Shown: positions 45,778-55,065 of the stretch, in pieces
How positions within the stretch are numbered: position 1 is the first letter of the stretch
How the letters are laid out: every line of letters begins with the position of its first letter
Source: Bacillus sp. FJAT-29790
Lineage (GTDB): Bacteria; Bacillota; Bacilli; Bacillales; Cytobacillaceae
Reading direction: 5' to 3'
DNA length: 64,000 nt
Assembly (NCBI RefSeq): GCF_019039215.1
Contig: NZ_JAHNZZ010000003.1
Location: 1-64,000, forward strand
The notes under the pieces: generated by a model
The model's database searches: none
What the model saw: only the letters and a program-made list of their open reading frames with translations
What the model was told of the DNA's origin: nothing
Translations under genes and position numbers: made by a program

Positions 45778-47826
45778 TTATTCAGAATAGGTTTGAATCA
45801 CATCAAAAATATCATTTTGATTATCCATATGAGCCATCAAATTAATCACTTTATTCATCTCAGCGATCTTCATCAACTGCAATAGTGCATTCAAATGTTG
45901 ATTTTTATCTACTGCTGCGATGACTACTACAAAATGCACCTTACATTCATCATCAAATGAAAGACCATCTCTTATTCTTAATAAACTCATGCCTGTCGAA
46001 TGAACCCCATCTTCTGGACTAGCATGTGGAATAGCAATATTCATTCTTAAAACAATATGTGGGGACATATCTGGATACTGATTTTGCATCGTTTCAATAT
46101 AACTCTCCGTAATGATCCCTTTGCTAAGCAATGGCTGGGATGCTATTTTAATCGCTTCTTGCCAGCTTTCGACTTGATCTCTCAAAACAATCGTTTCCGG
46201 GGTAATAAAGTCAGACAAATTTTTATCTTGCTTCTGTTTCCTCTCATTTGACACTTGGAAAGAGAAATAATCTTGCAATGCTTTTTCCAGTGATTGCTTG
46301 TCTTCTATCTTTGCATGTTTTTCTATTAGATTAATGATTTGATCGATATTGACGATGGTAGAATTTAGCCCAAACAATCCTTGCATAACTCGCTGACGCA
46401 ATTGTATTTTTTCAAAATCAGTAATAAATTGATCAACGATGAATAAATGTTTATCTGTTTGTAATGGAACTGGTGAAAAGACAATGTCGAAGTCTACATC
46501 CAACTGTTCAAATTCCCTAATTGAAAACGCTTTGTAAAAGTAAAATTCCGGAAAAAGGTCACGCAATGTATTTTCCATTAACCTAGAGATCGATACACCA
46601 TTTGGACAAACGACAATTGCCCTTTTCTTCACCGGAAGTGCTTCACCGCTGTTTATTAAATGGCCGCCAATAAAGATTGTGATAAACATAACTTCACTCT
46701 CTGGAATCTCACATCCCATGTATTCTTCAAATGGCTTGATTGATTTTTTCACCATATAATGAATCGCTTCGAATTCCTCGCTTACTTTCTCTAGCATTGT
46801 ATAATTCGTTGTTAAATGGTACTTGATTCGATAATAAGCAGGTTTCATATGTAATACTAACTTTTCTAGTAATACCTCTTTCTCTTTAAACGTTACAACA
46901 GCTTTTAACTCAAAAAGGTCCAGGCTTTCTCGCAATGACTTTTTTAATTGCGGCAGCTCTTTATCTGTTAAGAACTGGGATGATAATACGTTTGATGCGA
47001 GAAGCTGTAATGTAATAAACAAACGCTCGCGTTTAGGAATAATGCCCACATCTTGAATTAAGATTTCAGCCGCTTCAAACTCCTTCGTATCGGATAATGC
47101 TTCATAATCGATATGATAAGATTCTGAAATCATTCGACCCTTCTTAATTCTTTTTAAAAGAACAGCAATAATATATGGTAACAGCCGAATCCTCTCGTCG
47201 ATAAACTTCAGATCCAGTCGCTTTTCAACTTCTTCCATCTGCAATTTGAGCTTTTCAATTTCTTCAATTGATATTTGCGCAAGCTGATGAATGTATGACT
47301 CACCTTTATAAATATCAAAAATATTACGTAATACATCGATTAATAGCCTTCTTTTATCCCACTCATTCCCAACAATGTCATATCCGTGCATTCGCGAATA
47401 AACGATTTCCAACTTACAGTCGTTTACAACATTGTGAGCTAATTTCATATCCCTAAGCACCGTATTTTTACTCACATCTAATGCACTCGTAAAATGAATT
47501 AATGAAAGTTCTTCTTCACTGCTTAATAACATGAAAAGGATTAGCTGCACCCTTTCTTTTTCAGAGGGGATGTATTTAGCAGAAGAAGAGTACTCTTCTT
47601 TTTCAGCAAATAAATCAATTAAAAACGGGCTAATAATAATCTTACCGCCATTAGTCCTTTTAATTGCTGGATAATTATTATCTGCTAGCCAGTCGTTTAT
47701 TTTTGTAAAACTATAGCTAATCTGTCTGCGGGATAAATTAAATTTGGCTTCTAGTTCTGTATTGGAAATTTCCGGATTACTTAATATCGCATTAAAGATT
47801 AAGCTGCTCCTTTCATCTAAATACAC
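45778..47826 (-). CDS. BglG/MtlR-type PTS-controlled transcriptional activator
   Basis: The 682-residue regulator has two N-terminal HTH domains (about 5-60 and 85-150), two PTS regulation domains (about 190-300 and 305-405), a GatB-like EIIB domain (VVCPNGVSISRL, about 415-500) and a C-terminal EIIA domain with active His in IAIPHASPED. This is the MtlR/LicR layout, in which phosphorylation by HPr and by the cognate EII tunes activity. GTG 47826 has an AGAGGTGA site. It heads the polyol locus and should control it. A weak half-cre (CGTTTTCA, 47879-47886) lies upstream. Confidence 0.9.
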   Translation of the reverse strand: MYLDERSSLIFNAILSNPEISNTELEAKFNLSRRQISYSFTKINDWLADNNYPAIKRTNGGKIIISPFLIDLFAEKEEYSSSAKYIPSEKERVQLILFMLLSSEEELSLIHFTSALDVSKNTVLRDMKLAHNVVNDCKLEIVYSRMHGYDIVGNEWDKRRLLIDVLRNIFDIYKGESYIHQLAQISIEEIEKLKLQMEEVEKRLDLKFIDERIRLLPYIIAVLLKRIKKGRMISESYHIDYEALSDTKEFEAAEILIQDVGIIPKRERLFITLQLLASNVLSSQFLTDKELPQLKKSLRESLDLFELKAVVTFKEKEVLLEKLVLHMKPAYYRIKYHLTTNYTMLEKVSEEFEAIHYMVKKSIKPFEEYMGCEIPESEVMFITIFIGGHLINSGEALPVKKRAIVVCPNGVSISRLMENTLRDLFPEFYFYKAFSIREFEQLDVDFDIVFSPVPLQTDKHLFIVDQFITDFEKIQLRQRVMQGLFGLNSTIVNIDQIINLIEKHAKIEDKQSLEKALQDYFSFQVSNERKQKQDKNLSDFITPETIVLRDQVESWQEAIKIASQPLLSKGIITESYIETMQNQYPDMSPHIVLRMNIAIPHASPEDGVHSTGMSLLRIRDGLSFDDECKVHFVVVIAAVDKNQHLNALLQLMKIAEMNKVINLMAHMDNQNDIFDVIQTYSE

Positions 47827-47940
47827 GATTGTTCACCTCTTGCGTTCATTTTATCAGCAATCCTTATATATATGGCTGCGTTTTCATACCCAATTAGAGT
47901 TTACCGATTGTTCAACTTGATGATTAGTTAATTGGCGTAA

Positions 47941-47981
47941 CAAAAAAATAATCCTTATTCAGATGATAAGGATTATTTTTA
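47941..47981 (-). terminator. Terminator after the proline-racemase-family gene
   Basis: AAAAATAATCCTTAT pairs with ATAAGGATTATTTTT around TCAGATG. T-runs occur on both strands; it ends the gene at 48042. Confidence 0.75.
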
Positions 47982-48041
47982 CGAGTATTTCCTATATGAA
48001 TATGAAAATATTATACTATCAAATGCGCCTACCAAATAAAA

Positions 48042-49043
48042 TTAAGCCAATAAAAACCCTTGTTTTAGCGGATCTCTCGGATCAATAACAAATTGATGGA
48101 ATCCTGTAATGAATGCATCCCCTGTGACTTTTGGGATAACAGCTTCATATTTGCCAACCTTAGTCAATGATAGCAGTTCTCCAATAAATTGCCCGTCAGT
48201 TATACTCTCATGAACAAAGCTTCCACCTTCTTTTAGAACGCCACGTTCATAGAGAGCGGCAACCCTTGCGGCTGTACCTGAACCACACGGTGAGCGATCG
48301 ACCTGTTTATCAGCAAAAATGGTTACATTTCGTAAGTCGGCATTGCTGCTATTAGGTTCGTCTGAAAAAATCACCCCGTAGATCCCTGATATATCCTCAT
48401 TCGGATGCTTCACTTCCATTTTGCTTTCAATGTAATGTTTAATTTTGTCACCCCATATTTGCAGGTTCCATAAATCATCGTAATTTACTTTTAATCCAAC
48501 TTCTTTACTATTAACAATTGCATAAAAAGCGCCGCCATAAGAAATATCTGCATTAAACTCGTAGTCATCAATTTTAATCGAAACATCTTTTTTATAAACA
48601 AAAGAAGCTACATTTTCAAAGGAAACTGATTCTACTGCATTCCCGTTACATTTCGCATATGCAATTACTGGTCCGCACGGACAATCAATCGTTAATTTCT
48701 GGTTGTTATCTTTAACCTCGATCATGCCTGTTTCAATTGCCATAGTAACTACCGCTATTACACCATGGCCGCACATCGTACTCCAACCTTCATTATGCAT
48801 AAACAATACACCTAGATCAGCTTCAGGGCTTGCCGGTGGAGTAATAATACATCCGTACATGCCATGGTGCCCACGAGGCTCATACATAAGCACCTCTCGT
48901 AGATGGTCCAAATGCTCCATACAGTATGCTCTTCTTTCTAATTGAGTGCTCCCTTTTATTTCTGGTAATCCTCCTGTAATAATACGTAAAGGTTCTCCCG
49001 ATACATGCATATCAATTGTTGTATACATTTTACTAAAGTTCAT
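48042..49043 (-). CDS. Proline racemase family enzyme (probable hydroxyproline/proline epimerase)
   Basis: The 333-residue enzyme has both catalytic cysteines of the racemase subgroup: Cys91 in MCGHG and Cys253 in DRSPCGSGT. Trans-3-hydroxyproline dehydratases of this family lack one of them, so an epimerase/racemase acting at the alpha carbon is favoured, for example 4-hydroxyproline 2-epimerase. ATG 49043 has a G-run site seven bases upstream. A sigma-54 promoter is present at 49111-49126. The neighbouring PotABCD-like transporter and enolase-superfamily enzyme share its promoter type. Confidence 0.85.
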   Translation of the reverse strand: MNFSKMYTTIDMHVSGEPLRIITGGLPEIKGSTQLERRAYCMEHLDHLREVLMYEPRGHHGMYGCIITPPASPEADLGVLFMHNEGWSTMCGHGVIAVVTMAIETGMIEVKDNNQKLTIDCPCGPVIAYAKCNGNAVESVSFENVASFVYKKDVSIKIDDYEFNADISYGGAFYAIVNSKEVGLKVNYDDLWNLQIWGDKIKHYIESKMEVKHPNEDISGIYGVIFSDEPNSSNADLRNVTIFADKQVDRSPCGSGTAARVAALYERGVLKEGGSFVHESITDGQFIGELLSLTKVGKYEAVIPKVTGDAFITGFHQFVIDPRDPLKQGFLLA

Positions 49044-49110
49044 TTTTTTACCCCCCCATTTACTGTTTTTCGATAACAATATTTTACTTTGAAAGATCTA
49101 TTTTTAGTAA

Positions 49111-49126
49111 TGCAAATACTGTGCCA
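49111..49126 (-). promoter_or_regulatory. Sigma-54 promoter of the proline-racemase-family gene
   Basis: On the minus strand TGGCAC-AGTAT-TTGCA has a perfect -24 GG and -12 GC with ten bases between them, matching the TGGCAC-N5-TTGCA consensus. Confidence 0.8.
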
Positions 49127-49201
49127 CTTTCTTAATACCTTTAATCTATTAATTTTCAATTTATATTTGTTCAACACCTTAAAAAGCTGTCTACTTTTGT
49201 T

Positions 49202-49215
49202 TACATAATTGTCTA
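49202..49215 (-). promoter_or_regulatory. Upstream activator motif 1
   Basis: TAGACAATTATGTA (minus strand), 76 bp upstream of the -24 element. Close variants lie at the same distance from the two other sigma-54 promoters. A second TGTCTAC lies at 49188-49194. Confidence 0.6.
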
Positions 49216-49263
49216 CTTTGTATATTTCTTTCACAACATTGCTGTTCGAGGGAAATTTCAGCT

Positions 49264-49298
49264 CAAAAAAAACCAAGTGCTGCTTCGCCCTTGGTTTT
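49264..49298 (-). terminator. Terminator of the sigma-54 activator gene
   Basis: On the minus strand AAAACCAAG pairs with CTTGGTTTT and is followed by T-residues. It insulates the activator from the downstream sigma-54 promoter. Confidence 0.75.
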
Positions 49299-49375
49299 CA
49301 ATTTAATATCTTTTTTTGTCACTAACCTTGTAGCAGATTCAAAATGTCCTGATACACTCAGATTTTTTTTTGATT

Positions 49376-50758
49376 TTATAATTGAATTCCAAACCTTTTT
49401 ATTTTCTTGTACAAGGTTGCTCGTGAAATTCCTAATTCTTTTGCTGTAATACTTTTATTTCCATATGTATTGCGGAGAACTTGGATAATTCTCTCCTTTT
49501 CTAACTGTTCTCTCTCATCAATGAGTGAAAGAGGTGTTGAATCGATTGGCTTATTAAGTGAGCTTATTTGAGGTAAAGCATCGGCAACATCTGCGGTTGA
49601 AATATCACTTCGATCGTTTATCACAAAAAGTCTTTCTAACAGATTATGAAGCTCCCTGATATTACCAGGCCAGTGGTAACTGCATAGTAAATTCAAAGCA
49701 TCTTGGCTAATGGCAGGAGCAGGTCTGTTATATCTTAGGGATAGCTCCTTAAAATGATCATCAACTAATTCTGGAATATCTCGTACCCGCTCCTTTAGTG
49801 GCGGAATTTGAATCGAAAATACATTCAAACGATAAAATAAGTCCGAACGGAAGGTTCCATTTGCTACCATATCCTCAAGTATTCGGTTCGTGGCGGCTAC
49901 AATTCTAATATTAACTTTTTTCGGTTTTTGTCCGCCAATTCGATATATTTCTTTTTCTTGTAATGCCCTTAATAGTTTCACTTGCATTTCGAGGGGAAGT
50001 TCACCTACTTCATCCAAGAATAAGGTACCTCCATCCGCTAATTCCATTTTTCCAGGTTTGCCCGCCTTTGATGCTCCTGTATATGCGCCCGCTTCATAGC
50101 CAAATAATTCGCTTTCAAACAATGCTTGGGGAATAGCGCCGCAGTTTACCGGGATAAATGGTTTTTCACGGCGTAAACTCTCTTCATGGACAGCTTGAGC
50201 AAAAAGTTCTTTGCCAACGCCACTTTCCCCGACAATAAGGACAGTTGCATCCGATTTCGCTACTTTTTTCGTAAGCAAAATAATGCGCTCAAGGCTTTTA
50301 CTGTTTCCTTTCACCTTGTAAAATGGATCATCAAACTCTTTTTGCTTCATTTTTTGCTTTAATCGTTGAAGCTCGTTCGTTGTCGTCGACAATTTTTCAT
50401 TCAATATGATAGTAGCAGTAATATCTTTTTCAACTGACATCGAACCAATCAACCTATTTTGTTCATCAAAAATTGGGGTTGTACTTACTAATACATGCTT
50501 ATCCGGCCTTGGCAGGTGATACACATCCCGAACTGGTGTAAGGCTTTTGAGGACTTTCAAATTCATAATATCTTCTTCTCGAAAAAACGCCCGAACATTC
50601 TTTCCAAGAATCTCTTCTTTTTTAATATGAAAGGTTTTCTCCGCTGCCTCGTTCCAATAAACCATTTCACCTTCTGTATTTACAATTGATATAGCTTCAT
50701 CAAGGGATGATAATAAAGTATTTAATGTATGGGTAGCAAAATCACTGAATCGATTCAT
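49376..50758 (-). CDS. PAS-AAA+-Fis sigma-54-dependent activator
   Basis: The 460-residue enhancer-binding protein has a PAS domain (about 8-120), an AAA+ domain (about 148-385) and a Fis-type HTH at the end (ITAKELGISRATLYKKIKRF). Walker A is GESGVGKE (177-184), and the sigma-54 contact loop reads GAYTGA (224-229), a known variant of GAFTGA. FLDEVGELP gives Walker B. It should sense a small molecule through PAS and activate the three nearby sigma-54 promoters. B. subtilis RocR is a similar activator of amino acid catabolism. A GAGGTGA site precedes ATG 50758. Confidence 0.92.
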   Translation of the reverse strand: MNRFSDFATHTLNTLLSSLDEAISIVNTEGEMVYWNEAAEKTFHIKKEEILGKNVRAFFREEDIMNLKVLKSLTPVRDVYHLPRPDKHVLVSTTPIFDEQNRLIGSMSVEKDITATIILNEKLSTTTNELQRLKQKMKQKEFDDPFYKVKGNSKSLERIILLTKKVAKSDATVLIVGESGVGKELFAQAVHEESLRREKPFIPVNCGAIPQALFESELFGYEAGAYTGASKAGKPGKMELADGGTLFLDEVGELPLEMQVKLLRALQEKEIYRIGGQKPKKVNIRIVAATNRILEDMVANGTFRSDLFYRLNVFSIQIPPLKERVRDIPELVDDHFKELSLRYNRPAPAISQDALNLLCSYHWPGNIRELHNLLERLFVINDRSDISTADVADALPQISSLNKPIDSTPLSLIDEREQLEKERIIQVLRNTYGNKSITAKELGISRATLYKKIKRFGIQL

Positions 50759-50825
50759 GAAGTCACCTCAAATAAATGATAAATCCGAAGACTGAGAATT
50801 TAATATAAAAATTTTAGACACTAAC

Positions 50826-50839
50826 TAAACAATTATGTA
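50826..50839 (+). promoter_or_regulatory. Upstream activator motif 2
   Basis: TAAACAATTATGTA lies 78 bp upstream of the -24 element at 50917, differing at one position from motif 1. Confidence 0.6.
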
Positions 50840-50916
50840 TTTAAAAGGATACACTTTTTAAGACATACTGTAAATATATTTTACAGAATAATACTAATAT
50901 TCAACATTATTAAACT

Positions 50917-50932
50917 TGGCACAATATTTGCA
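50917..50932 (+). promoter_or_regulatory. Sigma-54 promoter of the PotABCD-like operon
   Basis: TGGCAC-AATAT-TTGCA, with ten bases between GG and GC, matches the consensus. It lies 110 bp before the first gene. Confidence 0.85.
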
Positions 50933-51041
50933 AATATATTGATAGATGCTTTTTAGAATTGGGGGAATTATTAATTGATAACATATTTAATCCGATTGAG
51001 GATAAAAAACGAACCTGAAAAACATCCATGGGGGGATTTTC

Positions 51042-52130
51042 ATGTCACTTGAAGTTGAAGTTAAAAATGTTGAAAAAAATTATGGTAATTATAAAGCTCT
51101 TAACTCCGTTTCACTCCATGTCAATAATGGGGAGTTTTTAACCATTTTAGGCCCGAGCGGCTCTGGTAAAACAACGCTTCTTAAAATTATTTCAGGTTTT
51201 GAATTTCCCTCATCCGGGAGTGTATGGATAGGAAATAAAGAAGTGACAAATACTCCACCACACTTAAGAGGAATAGGAATGGTATTTCAAAATTATGCTT
51301 TGTTTCCTCATATGACTGTATATGAAAATATACAGTTCCCATTAAGCATGCGGAAGATACCGAAAAAAGAGGTTCATGAAAAGGTTCTACATGCATTAGA
51401 GCTTATTCAATTATCAGATTTTAAAAATTACTATCCAGGTCAATTAAGCGGTGGACAAAAACAAAGAGTAGCATTAGCACGTGCGATCGTATTCGACCCT
51501 CCTGTCCTGCTGCTGGATGAACCTTTAGGTGCATTAGATAAACAGCTCCGAACACAAATGCAATTAGAGATAAAAAAATTACAGGAAAAGTTAAAGATTA
51601 CAACCATTTCGGTTACACATGATCAAGAAGAAGCATTAACGATGTCAACACGAATTTGCATCATAAACAAAGGCCAAATTGAACAGGTAGGAACTCCGAT
51701 TGAAATTTATGAGAATCCTGTTAATAGGTTCATAGCTAACTTTATAGGGGAAACAAACTTAATAGACGGACAAGTTATGGAAGTGACGAAGGATGAAGTA
51801 CTTGTTAAAAGTAATCGAGGAGAATTAATCCGTATCATTCAGCCGAATCAAAATTTAAAACATAACCATAAAGCGACTTTAGCAATTCGTCCGGAAGTGA
51901 TTAATATAGATTCTTCTAATATCCCTGTGGAGAATCAATTTCATGGAGTTGTAAAAGAGGTTGTTTACATGGGGGACTCTGTTAGATGTAAAGTTTTAAC
52001 AGAGAAAGGGGATTCGCTAAATATAAAAGTAAACTCTATGGAAAATTCGTCTATTCAAACAGGACAAAAATTACTGATCGGATGGGGAAAAAATAACGGT
52101 ACGCTGTTAACGAGGGAGGAAGCAATATGA
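51042..52130 (+). CDS. PotA-type ABC transporter ATPase
   Basis: The 362-residue ATPase has Walker A GPSGSGKTT, FQNYALFPHMT, signature LSGGQKQR, Walker B LLLDEPLGALDKQ and switch His in VTHDQEEA, followed by a TOBE regulatory domain (about 280-355). This is the spermidine/putrescine/iron/glycine-betaine-like importer type. It is the first gene of a four-gene operon from a sigma-54 promoter. In this context a proline- or hydroxyproline-betaine-like compound is a likelier substrate than polyamine. Confidence 0.9.
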   Translation: MSLEVEVKNVEKNYGNYKALNSVSLHVNNGEFLTILGPSGSGKTTLLKIISGFEFPSSGSVWIGNKEVTNTPPHLRGIGMVFQNYALFPHMTVYENIQFPLSMRKIPKKEVHEKVLHALELIQLSDFKNYYPGQLSGGQKQRVALARAIVFDPPVLLLDEPLGALDKQLRTQMQLEIKKLQEKLKITTISVTHDQEEALTMSTRICIINKGQIEQVGTPIEIYENPVNRFIANFIGETNLIDGQVMEVTKDEVLVKSNRGELIRIIQPNQNLKHNHKATLAIRPEVINIDSSNIPVENQFHGVVKEVVYMGDSVRCKVLTEKGDSLNIKVNSMENSSIQTGQKLLIGWGKNNGTLLTREEAI

Positions 52131-53185
52131 AAAAGAATTTTAAAAAGGCAATGTATGGGTTGGCAGCTTCATCTTTGTTATTTATATCTGGCTGCGGTGG
52201 ATCAAGTACAAGTTCTTCAGACTCGGAATCGAAAAAACTTATCGTTGTAAGCTGGGGTGGCGATTACCAGCAAGCTCAAAAAGATGCCATATTTGATCCA
52301 TATGTTAAAGAAACAGGAGTAAAGCTAATTGAAGATAGTCCAGTAGATATTGGAAAATTAAAGGCAATGGTTAAAAATAATAATGTCGAATGGGATGTTG
52401 TTGATGTACTAGGTACAGATATACCTATCTTAGCTTCAGAAGGATTATTAGAACCCATCGATTATTCAATTGTAAATAAAAGTGAAATGTTAGATGGAAC
52501 TGTCCAAGAATTTGCAGTGTCAGTCGATTTGTACGCAAATGTTTTATCTTATAACGAAGAAAATTTACCAAATGGAAAAGCTCCGGAAGATTGGAAAGAC
52601 TTTTTTGATGAATCGAAATTTCCAGGGAGACGAGCGATGGAAAAAACACCGGTTCAAACATTAGAATTTGCATTAATGGCTGATGGGGTTGATCCTAAGG
52701 GTTTATACCCGCTCGATGTTGATCGTGCATTCAATAAATTAGATACAATAAAAAAAGAGATTATTTGGTGGGACCAAAGAGCTCAGGTCATTCAACTACT
52801 TGCAGACAAAGAAGTCATACTAGCTGCAGCTCCTAATGGAAGAATTGCGGCGGCTGCAGAAAAAGGACAACCGTTGGCTTTTACTTTTAATCAAGGGATT
52901 TTGGATCATGAAGCGTGGGTAGTACCTAAAGGAAGTAAAAATAAGGAAGAAGCGATGAAGTTTATTGCCTTCGCTTCCAAAGCAGAACAACAAGCTAACT
53001 TATTAAAAGTAATTCCATATGGACCAGCAAATAAAAACACATTTGAGTTAATGTCAGAGGACTACGCAATTAAATTACCTACTCATCCTGACAATGTTGA
53101 TAAACAAGTAATGGTAGATGCACAGTGGTGGTTTGAAAACTTTGATAAAGTGAATGATCGTTTTCAACAATGGTTACTTGAATAG
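52127..53185 (+). CDS. PotD-type substrate-binding lipoprotein
   Basis: The 352-residue protein has a signal peptide with lipobox ISGC (Cys about 23) and a SBP_bac_8/PotD-like domain. VVSWGGDYQQAQKDAIFDPY and EAWVVPKGSKNKEEAMKFIAFA are typical segments, closer to opine/putrescine-type binding proteins of the FbpA-PotD cluster. The start overlaps the ATPase stop by ATGA. The ligand is unknown, but regulation with epimerase/dehydratase-type genes suggests a cyclic amino acid derivative. Confidence 0.88.
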   Translation: MKKNFKKAMYGLAASSLLFISGCGGSSTSSSDSESKKLIVVSWGGDYQQAQKDAIFDPYVKETGVKLIEDSPVDIGKLKAMVKNNNVEWDVVDVLGTDIPILASEGLLEPIDYSIVNKSEMLDGTVQEFAVSVDLYANVLSYNEENLPNGKAPEDWKDFFDESKFPGRRAMEKTPVQTLEFALMADGVDPKGLYPLDVDRAFNKLDTIKKEIIWWDQRAQVIQLLADKEVILAAAPNGRIAAAAEKGQPLAFTFNQGILDHEAWVVPKGSKNKEEAMKFIAFASKAEQQANLLKVIPYGPANKNTFELMSEDYAIKLPTHPDNVDKQVMVDAQWWFENFDKVNDRFQQWLLE

Positions 53186-53241
53186 ATAGGTGGGGATGAT
53201 TGTCCCCACTCTATTTATATATCAGGAAAGGGGAATTTGTT

Positions 53242-54135
53242 ATGGATTTTGAGCAAGTACCTAATAGATTATCAATCCCAAAACAGTTAGATGTTAAAAA
53301 TAACAAAAAAAAATTCGATAAAATCTGGTTACTAATGCTCCCAGCATTTTTGTTTTTACTAATCTTCCTCGTCTATCCATTATTAAAAATTTTTATTTAT
53401 AGCCTGTTTGATCCATCCTTTACTTTTGAGCATTATAAGCGATTTTTTAATGAACCTGCTTACTTAAATGTTCTATGGTCAACCTTAAAAACAGGACTTT
53501 TAGTGACCGTGACCTGTATCTTATTAGGGTATCCTGTAGCGTATATGTTGGCTTCAGTAACAGATCGAGTCCGCAATATTTTATTTATTTTCGTATTGCT
53601 CCCTTTCTGGACTAGCTTTCTAGTTAGAACATATGCATGGATTGTTATTTTACAAAAGGAGGGAATATTGAATAAGATCCTTTTAAGCATAGGAATTATT
53701 AGTGAACCATTAAAAATGGTTCATAATACCCCTGGAGTAATTATTGGCCTAACGCATGTTCTGCTGCCTTTCATGATTTTACCCCTGTACAGTATCATGA
53801 AAAGTATTGATATGGATTTAGTTAAATCAGCCCAAAGCTTGGGGGCTTCACCGTTCAAATCATTTACTAGGATTTTTTTGCCTTTATCAATTCCCGGTAT
53901 TGCTGCTGGTTCCATTCTTGTATTCATTATCTCAATTGGATATTATGTTACACCCGCTCTATTAGGTGGGGAAAAAGATACAATGATATCCCAGTTAATT
54001 GCACAACAGATTAGCGGTCAATTAAATTGGGGATTCGGGTCAGCAATTGCCTTGATTTTATTATTACTAATATTACTTTTGTTATATGTATTTAATCGCT
54101 TTTTTAGTCTAAATAAAATGACAAACGGTTCTTAA
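53242..54135 (+). CDS. PotB-type ABC permease
   Basis: The 297-residue permease has six helices and an EAA loop at DLVKSAQSLGASPFKSFTRIFLPLS (about 190-215). ATG 53242 with AAAGGGG eight bases upstream is used; an earlier in-frame start at 53200 lacks a site. It pairs with the following permease. Confidence 0.88.
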   Translation: MDFEQVPNRLSIPKQLDVKNNKKKFDKIWLLMLPAFLFLLIFLVYPLLKIFIYSLFDPSFTFEHYKRFFNEPAYLNVLWSTLKTGLLVTVTCILLGYPVAYMLASVTDRVRNILFIFVLLPFWTSFLVRTYAWIVILQKEGILNKILLSIGIISEPLKMVHNTPGVIIGLTHVLLPFMILPLYSIMKSIDMDLVKSAQSLGASPFKSFTRIFLPLSIPGIAAGSILVFIISIGYYVTPALLGGEKDTMISQLIAQQISGQLNWGFGSAIALILLLLILLLLYVFNRFFSLNKMTNGS

Positions 54136-54149
54136 GGGGAGGGATTACC

Positions 54150-54944
54150 ATGGTTAACTGGCGGAAAAATCTGATCTATTCCTTTTCCATGCTTGTTTTA
54201 CTATTTTTGATGATACCAACGTTTATCGTCATTCCTATGTCTTTTAGCTCTTCTCAGTATTTGCAGTTTCCACCACCTGGCTATTCAACAAAGTGGTATG
54301 AAAACTTTTTTAATAGCCCAACGTGGACGGAATCTTTTATTTTCAGCCTCAAAGTTGGATTCGCTACGATGATTTTGTCTACAGTTCTCGGGACACTTGC
54401 TTCATTAGTTTTATCAAGAGTAAAGTCAAGGTGGACGAATTTCATTTACTATATCATTATGACACCAATGATCGTACCTTTAATTATCATTGCTGTAGCA
54501 ATTTACAGCTTTTTTGTACAAAGTAAACTACAGGGCTCATTTATTGGATTAGTCATCGCTCATACAGTGATTGCCCTTCCATATGTCGTTACAACAGTAC
54601 TAGGATCACTAAAAAGTTTTGATATTCAGTTAGAACAAGCGGCACAAAGTCTTGGTGCTCGTCCTTTCACTGCTTTTTTGAAAGTAACCGTTCCAATTAT
54701 TTCTCCAGCCTTAATATCGGGTGCATTATTTGCGTTTATTGCTTCCTTTGATGAATTAATCGTTTCTATATTTGTATCAAGTGCCGAGTCAAAAACATTA
54801 CCAGTGAGAATGTGGGAAGGTGTTCGACTTGAAATTGATCCAACTATTACTGCCATTTCATCGATATTAATTCTCATTTCTATTACCCTATTTGTATGCA
54901 TGCAGCTATTACAGTATTTAAGTCGTAAAAAGGGAATTTCATAA
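54150..54944 (+). CDS. PotC-type ABC permease
   Basis: The 264-residue permease has six helices and the EAA loop QLEQAAQSLGARPFTAFLKVTVP (about 157-180). It starts 15 bases after the first permease with a GGGGAGGG site and ends the operon before an intrinsic terminator. Confidence 0.9.
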   Translation: MVNWRKNLIYSFSMLVLLFLMIPTFIVIPMSFSSSQYLQFPPPGYSTKWYENFFNSPTWTESFIFSLKVGFATMILSTVLGTLASLVLSRVKSRWTNFIYYIIMTPMIVPLIIIAVAIYSFFVQSKLQGSFIGLVIAHTVIALPYVVTTVLGSLKSFDIQLEQAAQSLGARPFTAFLKVTVPIISPALISGALFAFIASFDELIVSIFVSSAESKTLPVRMWEGVRLEIDPTITAISSILILISITLFVCMQLLQYLSRKKGIS

Positions 54945-54986
54945 AGTTCATTCACTCTGTCTACCAGCTGGAGTTAAAATAATCAT

Positions 54987-55018
54987 AATCCCCGCTTATA
55001 TTAAGAGCGGGGATTTTC
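54987..55018 (+). terminator. Terminator of the PotABCD-like operon
   Basis: AATCCCCGCT/AGCGGGGATT stem followed by TTTT. It lies between convergent genes. Confidence 0.75.
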
Positions 55019-55065
55019 CATACAATCAATTTTTACAATATAAAAGCAACCACATAGTTATTTAA

